DNA of 64,000 nt from Bacillus methanolicus (GTDB taxonomy: Bacteria > Bacillota > Bacilli > Bacillales > Cytobacillaceae): NCBI RefSeq assembly GCF_028888695.1, contig NZ_PNFF01000001.1, positions 1,869,501 through 1,933,500 on the forward strand, in the 5' to 3' direction. Shown here piece by piece: positions 55,490 to 64,000 of this stretch (position 1 is its first letter; every line of letters starts with the position of its first letter). The notes under the pieces are model-generated. The model was not told the DNA's origin. It saw only the letters and a program-made list of their open reading frames with translations, and made no database searches. Made by a program: the position numbers and the translations under genes.

Positions 55490-57031
55490 TTAACTCAGCC
55501 ATTTAAAGTCTAAAATTATCGATTTTCCAAGAGCATTTTCTAAGTGCTTGATCTGTTTTTCCGCTTCCTGCTGCTCCACAGTCCAGCTCTTATTGCAATA
55601 AAGCTCTAAATGAATATGATCTTTTCCTTCTAATAGACGAAGACCCTGTACAATTTCTCTTTTGGTGCTGTTTAGAATAAATGAAAATTTTAATAGTGCA
55701 CCAAAAACCCTTAATTTATGTCTTTCTTGTTTCGTAAACCATTCTTTAAAAGGCTGAACATTTTGTTTAAAAGAAGTCTTTGAATGATAAGAAGTTAATA
55801 AAGCAATTTTTATACGATCACGGTGGGAAACTCCATCCATATTTCTCGTCGATAAAATATAAAATGTATGCTGGCTAGCAGAATCTCTTTCGATAAACTC
55901 TCCTAAATTGTAAATATAACTGGCGCATCGCAAATCATGTATATCGTTTTCATTAACTTCAAATATCCCAGTTTTACGTAATGAATCCAAAAGCATCATC
56001 ACTGTTTTTGTAACGGCTGACCTTTTTTCCAAATCTATTTCATATTCAACAGCCAATTGACGCAGACTTTTTTCTAACGGGAGCTGATTATTGTATTCAT
56101 AATTATTATCGTCTCTTATTTCATTAAATAAAATTCCTTCTCTAATCCCTTTTTGGCTGAATTGAAAAAATGGTGCATCCACAGTCTGATAAATTGTCAG
56201 AAAAACTTCAATAGCAGGAATAATTATATCTGCTCGTTCTTTTGATAGGCCCTCGACGTTTTGGAGTTCCGAAAAGGATAACGATGTTAATTTCTCTTTT
56301 ACCGTTAAAATATCTTTTAAATTTATCTCATATTGATGGATCGAATCAATTGGATAACTCTTCATTGCCTGGTCAATCTTCCCTAAATTTCTGGCACTCC
56401 CGCCAATCCCAACAATCGGCAGCCGGCAATTTTCCAACCAATCAATTTCCAGAAATTTGGATTGTAAAAATGCTGCCAAATTGTTCATCTCATCACTAGT
56501 AGGAACTTTTTCTTTAATAAATTGTTTTTTTAATGTTAATGCCCCAAAAGGAAAACTATGAGAATGAACCATTTTTCGATTTAAAAATTGGGTGATTTCT
56601 GTGCTTCCTCCGCCGATATCAATCGTAATTCCATCTTGTATCCAAGTTGAGTGAATAACACCAAGGAATCCATAAAACGCTTCTTTTTCGCCGGATAAAA
56701 TATCAACAGAAAGCCCAATTTCATCCCTTATCGATTTCTTAATTTCTTCTTTATTTTTTGCCTGCCTAATCGCAGCTGTAGCAAACACTTTAATCAATGT
56801 TCCTTTATGCAAAGACACAATCTCTTTAAATAACTTTAAAGTGTTTTTCAGAATTCTCAGACCCTCGGAAGTTAATATTTGTTCATTATTTAGATAATTT
56901 TGAAGACGGGCTGAAACTTTTATATTTTCGATTTCCTTTAAAACGTATTCCTCTTTATGCAGGTAAATAACTAATCTAATCGTGTTGGATCCTATATCAA
57001 TAATGGCTAATTTCTTTTCCACTTTTTTCAT
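55490..57031 (-). CDS. ppx: Exopolyphosphatase (Ppx/GppA family)
   Basis: This 513-aa protein has an acetate-kinase-type fold, with the ATPase-like P1 motif IDIGSNTIRLVIY, TIDIGGGSTEIT and GIGGSARNL, then a C-terminal HD-like helical domain (about 310-500) as in longer Ppx proteins. It releases phosphate from polyphosphate, the opposite of PPK. Start ATG 57031 has AAGG adjacent; a GTG three codons later (57022) is a good alternative. Confidence 0.93.
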   Translation of the reverse strand: MKKVEKKLAIIDIGSNTIRLVIYLHKEEYVLKEIENIKVSARLQNYLNNEQILTSEGLRILKNTLKLFKEIVSLHKGTLIKVFATAAIRQAKNKEEIKKSIRDEIGLSVDILSGEKEAFYGFLGVIHSTWIQDGITIDIGGGSTEITQFLNRKMVHSHSFPFGALTLKKQFIKEKVPTSDEMNNLAAFLQSKFLEIDWLENCRLPIVGIGGSARNLGKIDQAMKSYPIDSIHQYEINLKDILTVKEKLTSLSFSELQNVEGLSKERADIIIPAIEVFLTIYQTVDAPFFQFSQKGIREGILFNEIRDDNNYEYNNQLPLEKSLRQLAVEYEIDLEKRSAVTKTVMMLLDSLRKTGIFEVNENDIHDLRCASYIYNLGEFIERDSASQHTFYILSTRNMDGVSHRDRIKIALLTSYHSKTSFKQNVQPFKEWFTKQERHKLRVFGALLKFSFILNSTKREIVQGLRLLEGKDHIHLELYCNKSWTVEQQEAEKQIKHLENALGKSIILDFKWLS

Positions 57032-57136
57032 CCTTGTTTTTTAATGTCTTCTGATTGAAGAAAGTATGTAATGTATATTATTTATTATTTAAGTTGTCAT
57101 TATAACAAATCGTCTATAAAGAAAATCATGAACGAA

Positions 57137-57190
57137 AAAGAGGCTGTCTCATTAGGGTCTGACCCCTAGGCTTTTGAGACAGCCTTTCTT
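57137..57190 (-). terminator. Terminator downstream of sodA with a GGGTC-containing loop
   Basis: Outer stem AGGCTGTCTCA/TGAGACAGCCT (57141-57151/57175-57185) encloses a 23-nt loop with GGGTCTGACCC. T-rich stretches lie on both sides. The loop motif matches the ends of the dispersed repeats. Confidence 0.75.
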
Positions 57191-57248
57191 TTTGAACATT
57201 TTTCATTTGGCAAAATACAATATTCTATCTGACTTTTTTCTGCCGTTA

Positions 57249-57857
57249 TTATTTTGCAGCGCTGTAACGCTTAGCAACTTCATCCCAGTTAATCACATTG
57301 AAGAATGCGCTGATATACTCAGGACGACGATTTTGGTATTTTAAGTAGTAAGCATGTTCCCATACATCCAAACCTAGAATTGGAGTTTTACCTTCCATTA
57401 ACGGAGAATCCTGGTTTGGAGTGCTGGTTACTTCAAGTTCGCCATTGTTAACAACAAGCCATGCCCAACCTGAACCGAAACGAGTTGTAGCTGCTTTTGT
57501 GAATTCTTCTTTAAAGCCTTCAAAGCTTCCAAATTTACTGTTAATTGCATCAGCCAATTCACCAGTCGGCTCACCACCGCCGTTTGGAGATAGAATTTGC
57601 CAGAATAAAGAGTGGTTTGCATGACCTCCTCCATTGTTGCGAACAGCAGTACGAACAGCTTCAGGTACTGCATCAAGGTTGGAAATAACTTCTTCGACAG
57701 TTTTAGAAAGAAGCTCTTCGTTTCCTTCTAAAGCATTGTTTAAGTTTGTTACATAAGTGTTGTGGTGTTTTGTGTGGTGGATGTTCATTGTCTCTTTGTC
57801 GATATGAGGCTCTAATGCATCATAAGCATAAGGTAATTGTGGTAATTCAAATGCCAT
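57249..57857 (-). CDS. sodA: Manganese superoxide dismutase
   Basis: This 202-aa SOD has metal ligands in [17 protein letters not shown] and [12 protein letters not shown], with the Mn/Fe-type GSGWAWLV. Converts superoxide to hydrogen peroxide and oxygen in the cytoplasm. Manganese is favoured by the Bacillus family. AAGGAGG precedes ATG 57857. Confidence 0.98.
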   Translation of the reverse strand: MAFELPQLPYAYDALEPHIDKETMNIHHTKHHNTYVTNLNNALEGNEELLSKTVEEVISNLDAVPEAVRTAVRNNGGGHANHSLFWQILSPNGGGEPTGELADAINSKFGSFEGFKEEFTKAATTRFGSGWAWLVVNNGELEVTSTPNQDSPLMEGKTPILGLDVWEHAYYLKYQNRRPEYISAFFNVINWDEVAKRYSAAK

Positions 57858-58143
57858 TTTTCATTTCCTCCTTATGTAAAAAAATAGTTTTTTTGCTTTA
57901 GAACATTTTTCATTTGTAAAATTCTGAAAAACATAATGATTCTAAAGCTCTTTAAGTTAAGATTACCAAAGTTGGGCAATCGTTTCAAATGAAATGCTTA
58001 TACAAGAATCATGTTTTTTGTGTTCCTTATAAAGAAGAGACAACGACAAACTTTCAATTCCCTTCACCTTAAAAATTATACAGGCAGAACGTTTTTTTCT
58101 ATCGCTATCATTTTTCAAAATCGTACCGGTTCCAATCATCTTT

Positions 58144-58626
58144 CTAGACGACTGCTAACACAAAATAGATAATCATAATTGCTTGGATGATCCCTTTTAC
58201 AAAGACACTGCTAATAAAACCGACAACAGACCCAAAACCGATTTTTACGGCATCTTTAAAATCTTTTTTATTTACAAGCCACTCAGCGATGATCGCTCCC
58301 AAAAACGGGCCGATTAAAATGCCAAAGATCGGAATGATAAATGGTCCGACAAGAATCCCGATTGTGCTTCCCCAGACCCCTGCTTTTGAACCGCCGTACT
58401 TTTTTACCCCAATTAAATTTGCAATATAATCTGCAATAAAAAGAAGAACCACGAACAGGCCTTGTATCAGCCAGAATAGCCAGTTGAACGGTTCGAACGA
58501 AAAGAAAATCCCGTACAACAAAAAACCGCCCGCGATAAACAGTACGCTAGGAATGACAGGATAGACTAAGCCAATAAAAGCAACAACAAACATAAAAATA
58601 ATAATTGTCCAATAAATGTACTCCAT
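58144..58626 (-). CDS. yqgC: DUF456 membrane protein YqgC
   Basis: This 160-aa protein has five to six membrane helices and the Gly-rich small-residue segments of DUF456: GLVYPVIPS near the start, KYGGSKAGVWGSTIGILVG and GPFLGAIIAEW. Function unknown. Its place next to sodA matches B. subtilis yqgC. Confidence 0.9.
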   Translation of the reverse strand: MEYIYWTIIIFMFVVAFIGLVYPVIPSVLFIAGGFLLYGIFFSFEPFNWLFWLIQGLFVVLLFIADYIANLIGVKKYGGSKAGVWGSTIGILVGPFIIPIFGILIGPFLGAIIAEWLVNKKDFKDAVKIGFGSVVGFISSVFVKGIIQAIMIIYFVLAVV

Positions 58627-58832
58627 ACATAACTTCCTTCATTGATATAGTGAAAACCAAGTAGAGCTTCCCCTTTTATTAAATATCTTACCATAATCTT
58701 GCTCCACTAAAACAACCTAGGCAATATTTTGATGGCATTATAACTGCTTCCGTCAAAATATGCATAACTTGTACAATAGCCACGATAAAGCTAAAATAAA
58801 ATGGTGAAACTTATGTAAAGGCGTGTCATGTT

Positions 58833-59600
58833 ATGAATCTTTTTAAGCAATTGTTTAAGAGCCTGTACTCTCCAAAAGATATCGCTCTTTACCGTTTTCA
58901 GGGAATTGGAAAAACGATCCTTTATGTTTTCTTATTAACTTTGTTATCAGTGATCCCAAATGTCTATTATTTCTCAGCTGCTGTCATTAACGGATTAGAA
59001 GCAGCCCAAACTGCAGTAAAGGATCAGTTTCCAGAATTCACGATTGAAAGCGGGAAGCTTGGGGCTCGGCAAAATGCACCTATTTTCATCAATCGTGATG
59101 ATTTTGCGATTATTTTTGATAGTACCGGAGAAATTAACGAAGACGATTTTTCCGAGGAAGAAAATGCAATCGCTTTTTTGCAGAATGAAATCATTTTTAT
59201 AGCAGGCGGAAATATTCAATCATATCCGTATTCAATGTTTTCTTTTCCAATAACGAGTTCCGATCTTCAAGAATTTTTGGATACGATTGACTCGGTAACT
59301 TGGATTATGCTCGTGATTATGGCAATCTTCATTTACATTTTTTCAGCCGGTATGAAATTTATTGAAATTTCCATTTACGCTGTATTTGGGCTTTTGTTTA
59401 AAAATATGACAGGCAAAAAATTGCAGTACGGTCACTTATGGAGAATGTCAGCGTATTCTGTGACATTGCCGACGATCTTTTTCACGATTATGGCAGCACT
59501 GCAAACTTCCGTATTAAATGGATTTCTTATTAACTGGTTTGCCTCACTGATTGTACTGTTCCTTGCGATTAAAGAGGTTCCAAAACGAAAGCAAAACTAA
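58833..59600 (+). CDS. yqgB: DUF1189 membrane protein YqgB
   Basis: This 255-aa protein has an N-terminal amphipathic SLYSPKDIALYRFQGIGKT segment followed by a helix, a large external domain (about 55-150), then a cluster of three or four membrane helices at 150-245. FDSTGEINED is the DUF1189 hallmark loop. The function is unknown. It converges with the chemotaxis receptor gene across a shared terminator. Confidence 0.88.
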   Translation: MNLFKQLFKSLYSPKDIALYRFQGIGKTILYVFLLTLLSVIPNVYYFSAAVINGLEAAQTAVKDQFPEFTIESGKLGARQNAPIFINRDDFAIIFDSTGEINEDDFSEEENAIAFLQNEIIFIAGGNIQSYPYSMFSFPITSSDLQEFLDTIDSVTWIMLVIMAIFIYIFSAGMKFIEISIYAVFGLLFKNMTGKKLQYGHLWRMSAYSVTLPTIFFTIMAALQTSVLNGFLINWFASLIVLFLAIKEVPKRKQN

Positions 59601-59627
59601 AACGCGCCAAAAGCGCGTTTTAGTTTT
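59593..59627. terminator. Shared bidirectional terminator of yqgB and the chemotaxis receptor gene
   Basis: Perfect 15-bp stem AAAACTAAAACGCGC/GCGCGTTTTAGTTTT with loop CAAAA. It contains both stop codons: yqgB TAA at 59598-59600 and the receptor's TAA at 59620-59622. Confidence 0.92.
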
Positions 59628-61341
59628 GTTTCGAAAAATGAAATTGTCTTGTAATTTTCTCAAGTGACTCCGACAGTTTTGTTAATTGCTCGCCTGCAGC
59701 ATGGCTTTTCTTTACTTTTTCCATTTGTTCATGTGATGCGGCCATCATTTCTTCAGCACTTGCCAGCGTTTCTTGAGAGACAGAGACAAAATTTTCTGAA
59801 GTCTTTTCCATTTTCGGCAAAGTTTCATTTAAAACATTCAATTCCTCTTGAACCCCCATAATCATTCCGCTGACAGCTTCTATCTCTAACATTAAAGAAT
59901 CAAAAGCTTTCTGGCTGGTGGTTGCTGTATCAATATAGCTCTTTACATTTGTTACCATTTTTTGAAATTCACTTGTTGCATGATATGAAATGGATTCCAT
60001 TTCTGAAATTGTTTTTGTAATATGCTCAGTAGCTTCGGTCGATTGCTCGGCAAGTTTCCTGACTTCGTTTGCCACCACGGCAAATCCTTTCCCCGCGTCT
60101 CCTGCTCTTGCTGCTTCAATCGTTGCATTTAAGGCAAGAAGTTTTGTTTGCTCGGCAATTTTCTGAATTAATGTCACCACATTGGCAATGGAAGCTGAAT
60201 AATTATTGACTTCCTCAACTGCAGCCTTAACTCCTGTAAAATCATTCTCAAAGCCGGTAATCATATTTACCATTTTGCCAACGCTCTTTTCACCGTTTTC
60301 AGCGGACTCGTTCATTACTCGAGTTTTTTCGATAATTTGATCCATGTGATTAAATATTGTGTAAATCGAATCTTTCATTTCTTGAAATCTTTGAATGCTT
60401 TCTTCAGAACTTCCAGCAGTTTGTTCCGCCCCTATCTTAACAACATGGATTGCTTCAAGAAGCTGTTCATTTTCTTCAAGAACCTGATCGGACACTTCCC
60501 TGAGCTCTTTTCCGGTTGTTGAGAGATTTTTCGTTGTATTTGAAATATTGGATAAGAGCTCTTTCATTTGGCCAATCATCGCATGGAAGCTTTTCACTAG
60601 TGATGTAATTTCAGGAGTTGTCGTTTTGACATCAACATGTAAATCTAAATTGCCTGTCCTTGCTTTTCTCATAACCTCCCGAAGATCGGAAAGCGGCTTT
60701 GTTAAACTTCTAACAAGAAGGATTATAGCTAGCGAAGTCAGCGAAAGGCTTATGACAACCAAAATAAATATGTATTTTGCCATCTCGAGAATGTTTTTCA
60801 TATAATTCTGTTGCGGGATTGCAATGACATAAATTCCATTTAATTCTTGCACCTTTTGAAAAGAGATTGTATAAAGTTCACCATTTATATTCTCGTGGAG
60901 AATCCCATTTTGTTTTTTTCGGATCTTTTCAAGCAGCGGTTCATCGAATTTCAACTTTGTGTTTTTATTTATGTTAAAAGGTTTTATTTCTTTATCGTCA
61001 AGAACAAAATACTCTCCCTTTAATCCATCTTTGGCTAATTCCGAATCCTGCCCCTTTATTACTTGATTCATCCTTTTGAAAAACTTCTCTTCGTCGCCTA
61101 CATAGATCATCATCAAATTTTGAGCAATTGCATAAACAGTCTTAACTTCTCGTTCCAATCTTTGTTCCATCAATAAAATTGTTGTCTGCTTTGATTTCAT
61201 AAACGATATGTAAGCAACGGAAGAAACCGTTAGAAGCAGTAGGCTTAAAATTAAGATTAACAAACGGGCCTGTAAAGTAATCTTTGTTAATATTTTGTTA
61301 ATCCTATTCTCTTTTCTAATCCGAATGTTCATCCAAGGCAA
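59620..61341 (-). CDS. Methyl-accepting chemotaxis protein
   Basis: This 573-aa transmembrane receptor has a first helix at about 25-47, an extracellular sensing domain of about 130 residues (dCache/4-helix type not resolved), a second helix at about 187-208 ([18 protein letters not shown]), HAMP, and the cytoplasmic signalling hairpin with tip [20 protein letters not shown]...[19 protein letters not shown] start at 61341 follows GGGAGGGG. Ligand unknown. No B. subtilis counterpart at this place. Confidence 0.92.
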   Translation of the reverse strand: MPWMNIRIRKENRINKILTKITLQARLLILILSLLLLTVSSVAYISFMKSKQTTILLMEQRLEREVKTVYAIAQNLMMIYVGDEEKFFKRMNQVIKGQDSELAKDGLKGEYFVLDDKEIKPFNINKNTKLKFDEPLLEKIRKKQNGILHENINGELYTISFQKVQELNGIYVIAIPQQNYMKNILEMAKYIFILVVISLSLTSLAIILLVRSLTKPLSDLREVMRKARTGNLDLHVDVKTTTPEITSLVKSFHAMIGQMKELLSNISNTTKNLSTTGKELREVSDQVLEENEQLLEAIHVVKIGAEQTAGSSEESIQRFQEMKDSIYTIFNHMDQIIEKTRVMNESAENGEKSVGKMVNMITGFENDFTGVKAAVEEVNNYSASIANVVTLIQKIAEQTKLLALNATIEAARAGDAGKGFAVVANEVRKLAEQSTEATEHITKTISEMESISYHATSEFQKMVTNVKSYIDTATTSQKAFDSLMLEIEAVSGMIMGVQEELNVLNETLPKMEKTSENFVSVSQETLASAEEMMAASHEQMEKVKKSHAAGEQLTKLSESLEKITRQFHFSKQN

Positions 61342-61430
61342 AAAAATACACCCCTCCCATAATATACAAAAATATTATCGCAAAAAAATGTTAAGAAATT
61401 GTAAAGAAACAATGAGATTTTCATAAAACA

Positions 61431-62651
61431 TTACCTTTGACCCTGTCGTAATAATTGTATCATGGAAAAATAGTCTTTTCGATTTAAAAAAACGAAATAG
61501 AGAAAACTTGCCAGGAGGATTAAAGCGGGATAAATAAAAATTCTTTCAGCATCATCCATCCAGCCCTCGAAAACAACCGGCCCTAATGCTACGCCAAGAA
61601 ATCGAAATGTTCCATACAGGCTGACCACAAATCCCCGTTCCGAGTCCTGGACCGATGAAGTAACAGCCGTATTGATGGAGGGCAAAATAAACCCCATACT
61701 TCCAAATGCCAATGTGATGAAAAATAATAAAAATGAAAATGAGTGAAGCAAAATTAAGACAATAAAACAACCAACCATCAATATGTTTCCAAGAAAAAGA
61801 AGCCTATTCAAGTCTTCTCTGTTTGTTTTAAGCCGTTTCCCTGTCCAATAAGAGACAATAGTCATAGCGCCAAGCGGAAACAAAAAAGTGACTCCTTTAA
61901 AAAATCCATCAATATTGTACGTTTCTTCAATTAAAAAAGATAGATAATATAGCATACCGAACATGACAAACATGCTGATCCCTCCCGAAAGATACAGAGG
62001 AAAAAGGAAGTTCCTTTTCTTATTAAAAGTTTTTAGAATTTTGATTGAATATTCTTTAATCGAAAAGAAATCCTTTCCGCTTTCGGCTTTTGGAACATAT
62101 TTTTTTATGCCCCAATAAGAAACAGCTGCCGTAACAGGAAACAAATAAAATGCCAGAAACCATGACTTCAATGCAGCCAGAGCCCCGAGCACGGGCGCGA
62201 TCACCTTGCCGGCTCCGTTATAAACTTCCAATACACCGAGTACTTTGCTGCGATTTTCGATGAAAATATCGCCAACGAGAGCCATAGCAAGCGGTGTCGT
62301 GCCTGCAGCTCCGAATCCTTGAATGATTCTCCCTGTTAACAACACTGAAAAACTTGTTCTGTTTGAAGGAATCAGCCCGCTTAATCCGCAAATTAAACTT
62401 CCTACTATTACGAGAAGCAGTGACAAAAGGATAATAAGTCTTCTCCCCCACCGATCGGAAAGAAATCCGATAAATGGGATAACAATTGCTGCTGGGATGC
62501 TGAACATACTTAAAATAAGCCCTGTTTCAAAACCTGACAGATTGAGACTTCTCCGAATTTCCGGAAGAATAGGAATAAGCATCGAATTTCCTAGTACCAT
62601 GACAAAGGGCAAAAGACCGATATAAAAAGTTAACAAACTTTCTTTTTTCAT
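61431..62651 (-). CDS. MFS transporter, drug:H+ antiporter type
   Basis: This 406-aa protein has twelve helices. MFS motif A is GFLSDRWGRRLIILL after helix 2 and GRIIQGFGAAGTTPLA matches the DHA1 motif in helix 4. ATG 62651 follows GGAGG; a frame extending 89 codons further upstream has no support. Substrate unknown; multidrug export is typical of the family. Confidence 0.88.
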   Translation of the reverse strand: MKKESLLTFYIGLLPFVMVLGNSMLIPILPEIRRSLNLSGFETGLILSMFSIPAAIVIPFIGFLSDRWGRRLIILLSLLLVIVGSLICGLSGLIPSNRTSFSVLLTGRIIQGFGAAGTTPLAMALVGDIFIENRSKVLGVLEVYNGAGKVIAPVLGALAALKSWFLAFYLFPVTAAVSYWGIKKYVPKAESGKDFFSIKEYSIKILKTFNKKRNFLFPLYLSGGISMFVMFGMLYYLSFLIEETYNIDGFFKGVTFLFPLGAMTIVSYWTGKRLKTNREDLNRLLFLGNILMVGCFIVLILLHSFSFLLFFITLAFGSMGFILPSINTAVTSSVQDSERGFVVSLYGTFRFLGVALGPVVFEGWMDDAERIFIYPALILLASFLYFVFLNRKDYFSMIQLLRQGQR

Positions 62652-62740
62652 TGATTTTTCCTCCAATATTTGAAAAGAAGGTCTACAATAACTTGGACAA
62701 GCATACATATTGGCAAAACCCCTTTTTGGAGGATTGCAAT

Positions 62741-63067
62741 ATGAAGCGTTTGATTGGATTACTGGGTGGAGTATTAGTGATTTATGTGATTTATTATGAC
62801 TTAAATCATGGAACTCTACCCTCTGTAAAAGAACAAAAAATTGAAGCTTCCAATACAGAACAGCCATCCATGCCATATTTTGAAAAACATGTTGAGCCTG
62901 GAGATACTGTATTATCAATTGTTGAAAAAAGAATAAATGGACCCCTCCCTGTTTCTATTTCCAAAGTAATTAAACATTTTCAATTGCTAAATGATGGAAT
63001 GAGACCGGAAGATATTCAAATAGGGAAAACTTACAGATTTCCGGATTATGAAAAATACAGCCTGTAA
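62741..63067 (+). CDS. yqfZ: LysM-domain protein YqfZ
   Basis: This 108-aa protein has one N-terminal membrane helix (LIGLLGGVLVIYVIYY), a short linker and a LysM-like domain (about 48-105; VEPGDTVLSIVEK and IQIGKTYRFPDY). ATG 62741 follows TTGGAGG. In B. subtilis yqfZ also lies next to ispG (yqfY) and shows sporulation-type expression. Its own promoter was not identified. Confidence 0.85.
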   Translation: MKRLIGLLGGVLVIYVIYYDLNHGTLPSVKEQKIEASNTEQPSMPYFEKHVEPGDTVLSIVEKRINGPLPVSISKVIKHFQLLNDGMRPEDIQIGKTYRFPDYEKYSL

Positions 63068-63093
63068 TAACTATTCAAAAGAGACGATGATTC

Positions 63094-63123
63094 TTGTCAA
63101 TGCAAGTTGTTCACTGATACAAT
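63094..63123 (+). promoter_or_regulatory. Candidate sigma-A promoter for ispG
   Basis: TTGTCA at 63094-63099 and TACAAT at 63118-63123 with an 18-bp spacer, 59 bp before the ispG start. Confidence 0.5.
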
Positions 63124-63182
63124 AATTATATGGACTCTCAAAATTATTTCGAATCCATTAATGATAAAGGAGCGAATCACCT

Positions 63183-64000
63183 TTGAGTGAAATTATACAT
63201 CGTACAAAAACCCGGCCGATCAAGGTTGGAAATTTAACGATTGGCGGAAATAATGAACTTGTTATCCAGAGCATGACAACAACGAAAACTCATGATGTTG
63301 AGGCAACAGTTGCGGAAATAAAACGCCTTGAAGACGCCGGATGCCAGATTGTCCGTGTTGCATGCCCGGACGAAAGAGCTGCAAATGCAATTGCAGAAAT
63401 TAAAAAGAGGATCAATATTCCGCTTGTTGCCGATATTCATTTTGATTATAAATTGGCCCTGAAAGCAATCGAAGGCGGGGCAGACAAAATCAGGATCAAC
63501 CCCGGGAATATCGGAAAACGAGAAAAAGTGGAAGCAGTCGTAAAAGCAGCGAAAGAACGGGGAATTCCGATTCGTATCGGAGTAAATGCCGGTTCACTTG
63601 AAAAGCGCATTTTAGAAAAATATGGCTACCCTACTGCTGACGGAATGGTTGAAAGTGCTCTTCACCATATCAAAATTTTAGAGGATCTCGACTTCCATGA
63701 TATTATCGTGTCAATGAAAGCCTCTGATGTAAACCTTGCCATAGAGGCTTATGAAAAGGCGGCAAGAACTTTTGATTATCCGCTTCATCTCGGCATCACC
63801 GAATCGGGAACATTATTTGCCGGAACCGTGAAAAGCGCTGCAGGGTTAGGTGCCATATTAAGCAAGGGAATCGGAAATACTCTTAGAATTTCTTTAAGTG
63901 CAGATCCTGTTCAAGAAGTAAAAGTCGCAAGAGAGCTGTTAAAAGCGTTTGGACTTTCATCAAATGCCGCAACTCTTATTTCCTGTCCAACATGCGGACG
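63183..64000 (+). CDS. ispG: 4-hydroxy-3-methylbut-2-enyl diphosphate synthase, 3' end beyond window
   Basis: This protein reduces methylerythritol cyclodiphosphate to HMBPP in the MEP isoprenoid pathway using a [4Fe-4S] cluster. The first about 272 codons are present: [50 protein letters not shown] and [10 protein letters not shown]. The first cluster Cys pair occurs at SCPTCGR near the edge; the third Cys lies outside the window. A TTG start at 63183 follows AAAGGAG. Also called yqfY/gcpE. Confidence 0.96.
   Translation, partial: MSEIIHRTKTRPIKVGNLTIGGNNELVIQSMTTTKTHDVEATVAEIKRLEDAGCQIVRVACPDERAANAIAEIKKRINIPLVADIHFDYKLALKAIEGGADKIRINPGNIGKREKVEAVVKAAKERGIPIRIGVNAGSLEKRILEKYGYPTADGMVESALHHIKILEDLDFHDIIVSMKASDVNLAIEAYEKAARTFDYPLHLGITESGTLFAGTVKSAAGLGAILSKGIGNTLRISLSADPVQEVKVARELLKAFGLSSNAATLISCPTCG

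Noticed and set aside
57858-58143. Regulatory RNA or operator upstream of sodA
   Set aside because: No recognised riboswitch, hairpin with T-run or known operator.

Overview
The window is a chromosomal segment of a low-GC, endospore-forming Gram-positive bacterium of the Bacillaceae. Gene content and order follow the Bacillus subtilis yqh-comG-yqg-pst-yqf stretch: lipM, yqhL, gcvPB-gcvPA-gcvT, yqhH-yqhG, comGA to comGG, yqgX to yqgN, pst, pbpA, sodA, yqgC-yqgB, yqfZ and ispG. It is not B. subtilis: it has a B12-dependent ribonucleotide reductase, aroK beside comG, and a ppk-ppx pair. I do not name a species.

Layout. 1-2.4 kb: 3'-truncated nrdJ (minus strand) behind two NrdR boxes. 2.5-9 kb: lipM, yqhL, a NERD-gene fragment, and the glycine-cleavage operon gcvT-gcvPA-gcvPB (minus) under a tandem glycine riboswitch. 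9-11.5 kb: yqhH-yqhG. 12-16.3 kb: a prkA-yhbH-spoVR operon in which all three genes are broken by frameshifts or a nonsense codon; B. subtilis has the sin/tasA biofilm locus at this position. 16.4-21.1 kb: yqzE, aroK and the complete comGA-G competence pseudopilus operon (minus). 21.2-25.3 kb: tRNA-Gln, a SufR-like Cys-containing regulator, yqgY, a MidA-type methyltransferase, yqgX, an unknown gene and yqgW. 25.4-35.4 kb: yqgU, yqgT, an LTA synthase, glcK, yqgQ, gluP, yqgO, yqgN and rpmG. 35.4-39.2 kb: an envelope or glycan-like operon (DUF4912 protein, a GH57-like/GT4 fusion, an unknown protein).

39.5-57 kb is phosphate-centred: yqzD-yqzC, the pstS-C-A-B-phoU operon behind a four-hexamer PhoP box, pbpA, an MFS transporter, a P2-type cation ATPase with three small partner proteins, then ppk and ppx. 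Phosphate uptake, its regulator and polyphosphate turnover are therefore close together. 57.2-64 kb: sodA, yqgC, yqgB, a chemotaxis receptor, an MFS transporter, yqfZ and the 5' part of ispG.

The most unusual items are the decayed prkA-yhbH-spoVR cluster (two of its lesions are in A7 tracts that would be in frame as A8), a small dispersed palindromic repeat with GGGTC-type ends (three copies), a GT4 protein fused to a GH57-like domain lacking its expected catalytic residues, and the P-type ATPase cluster. Coordinates of starts were chosen by ribosome binding site and family length, so several differ from the longest possible reading frame.
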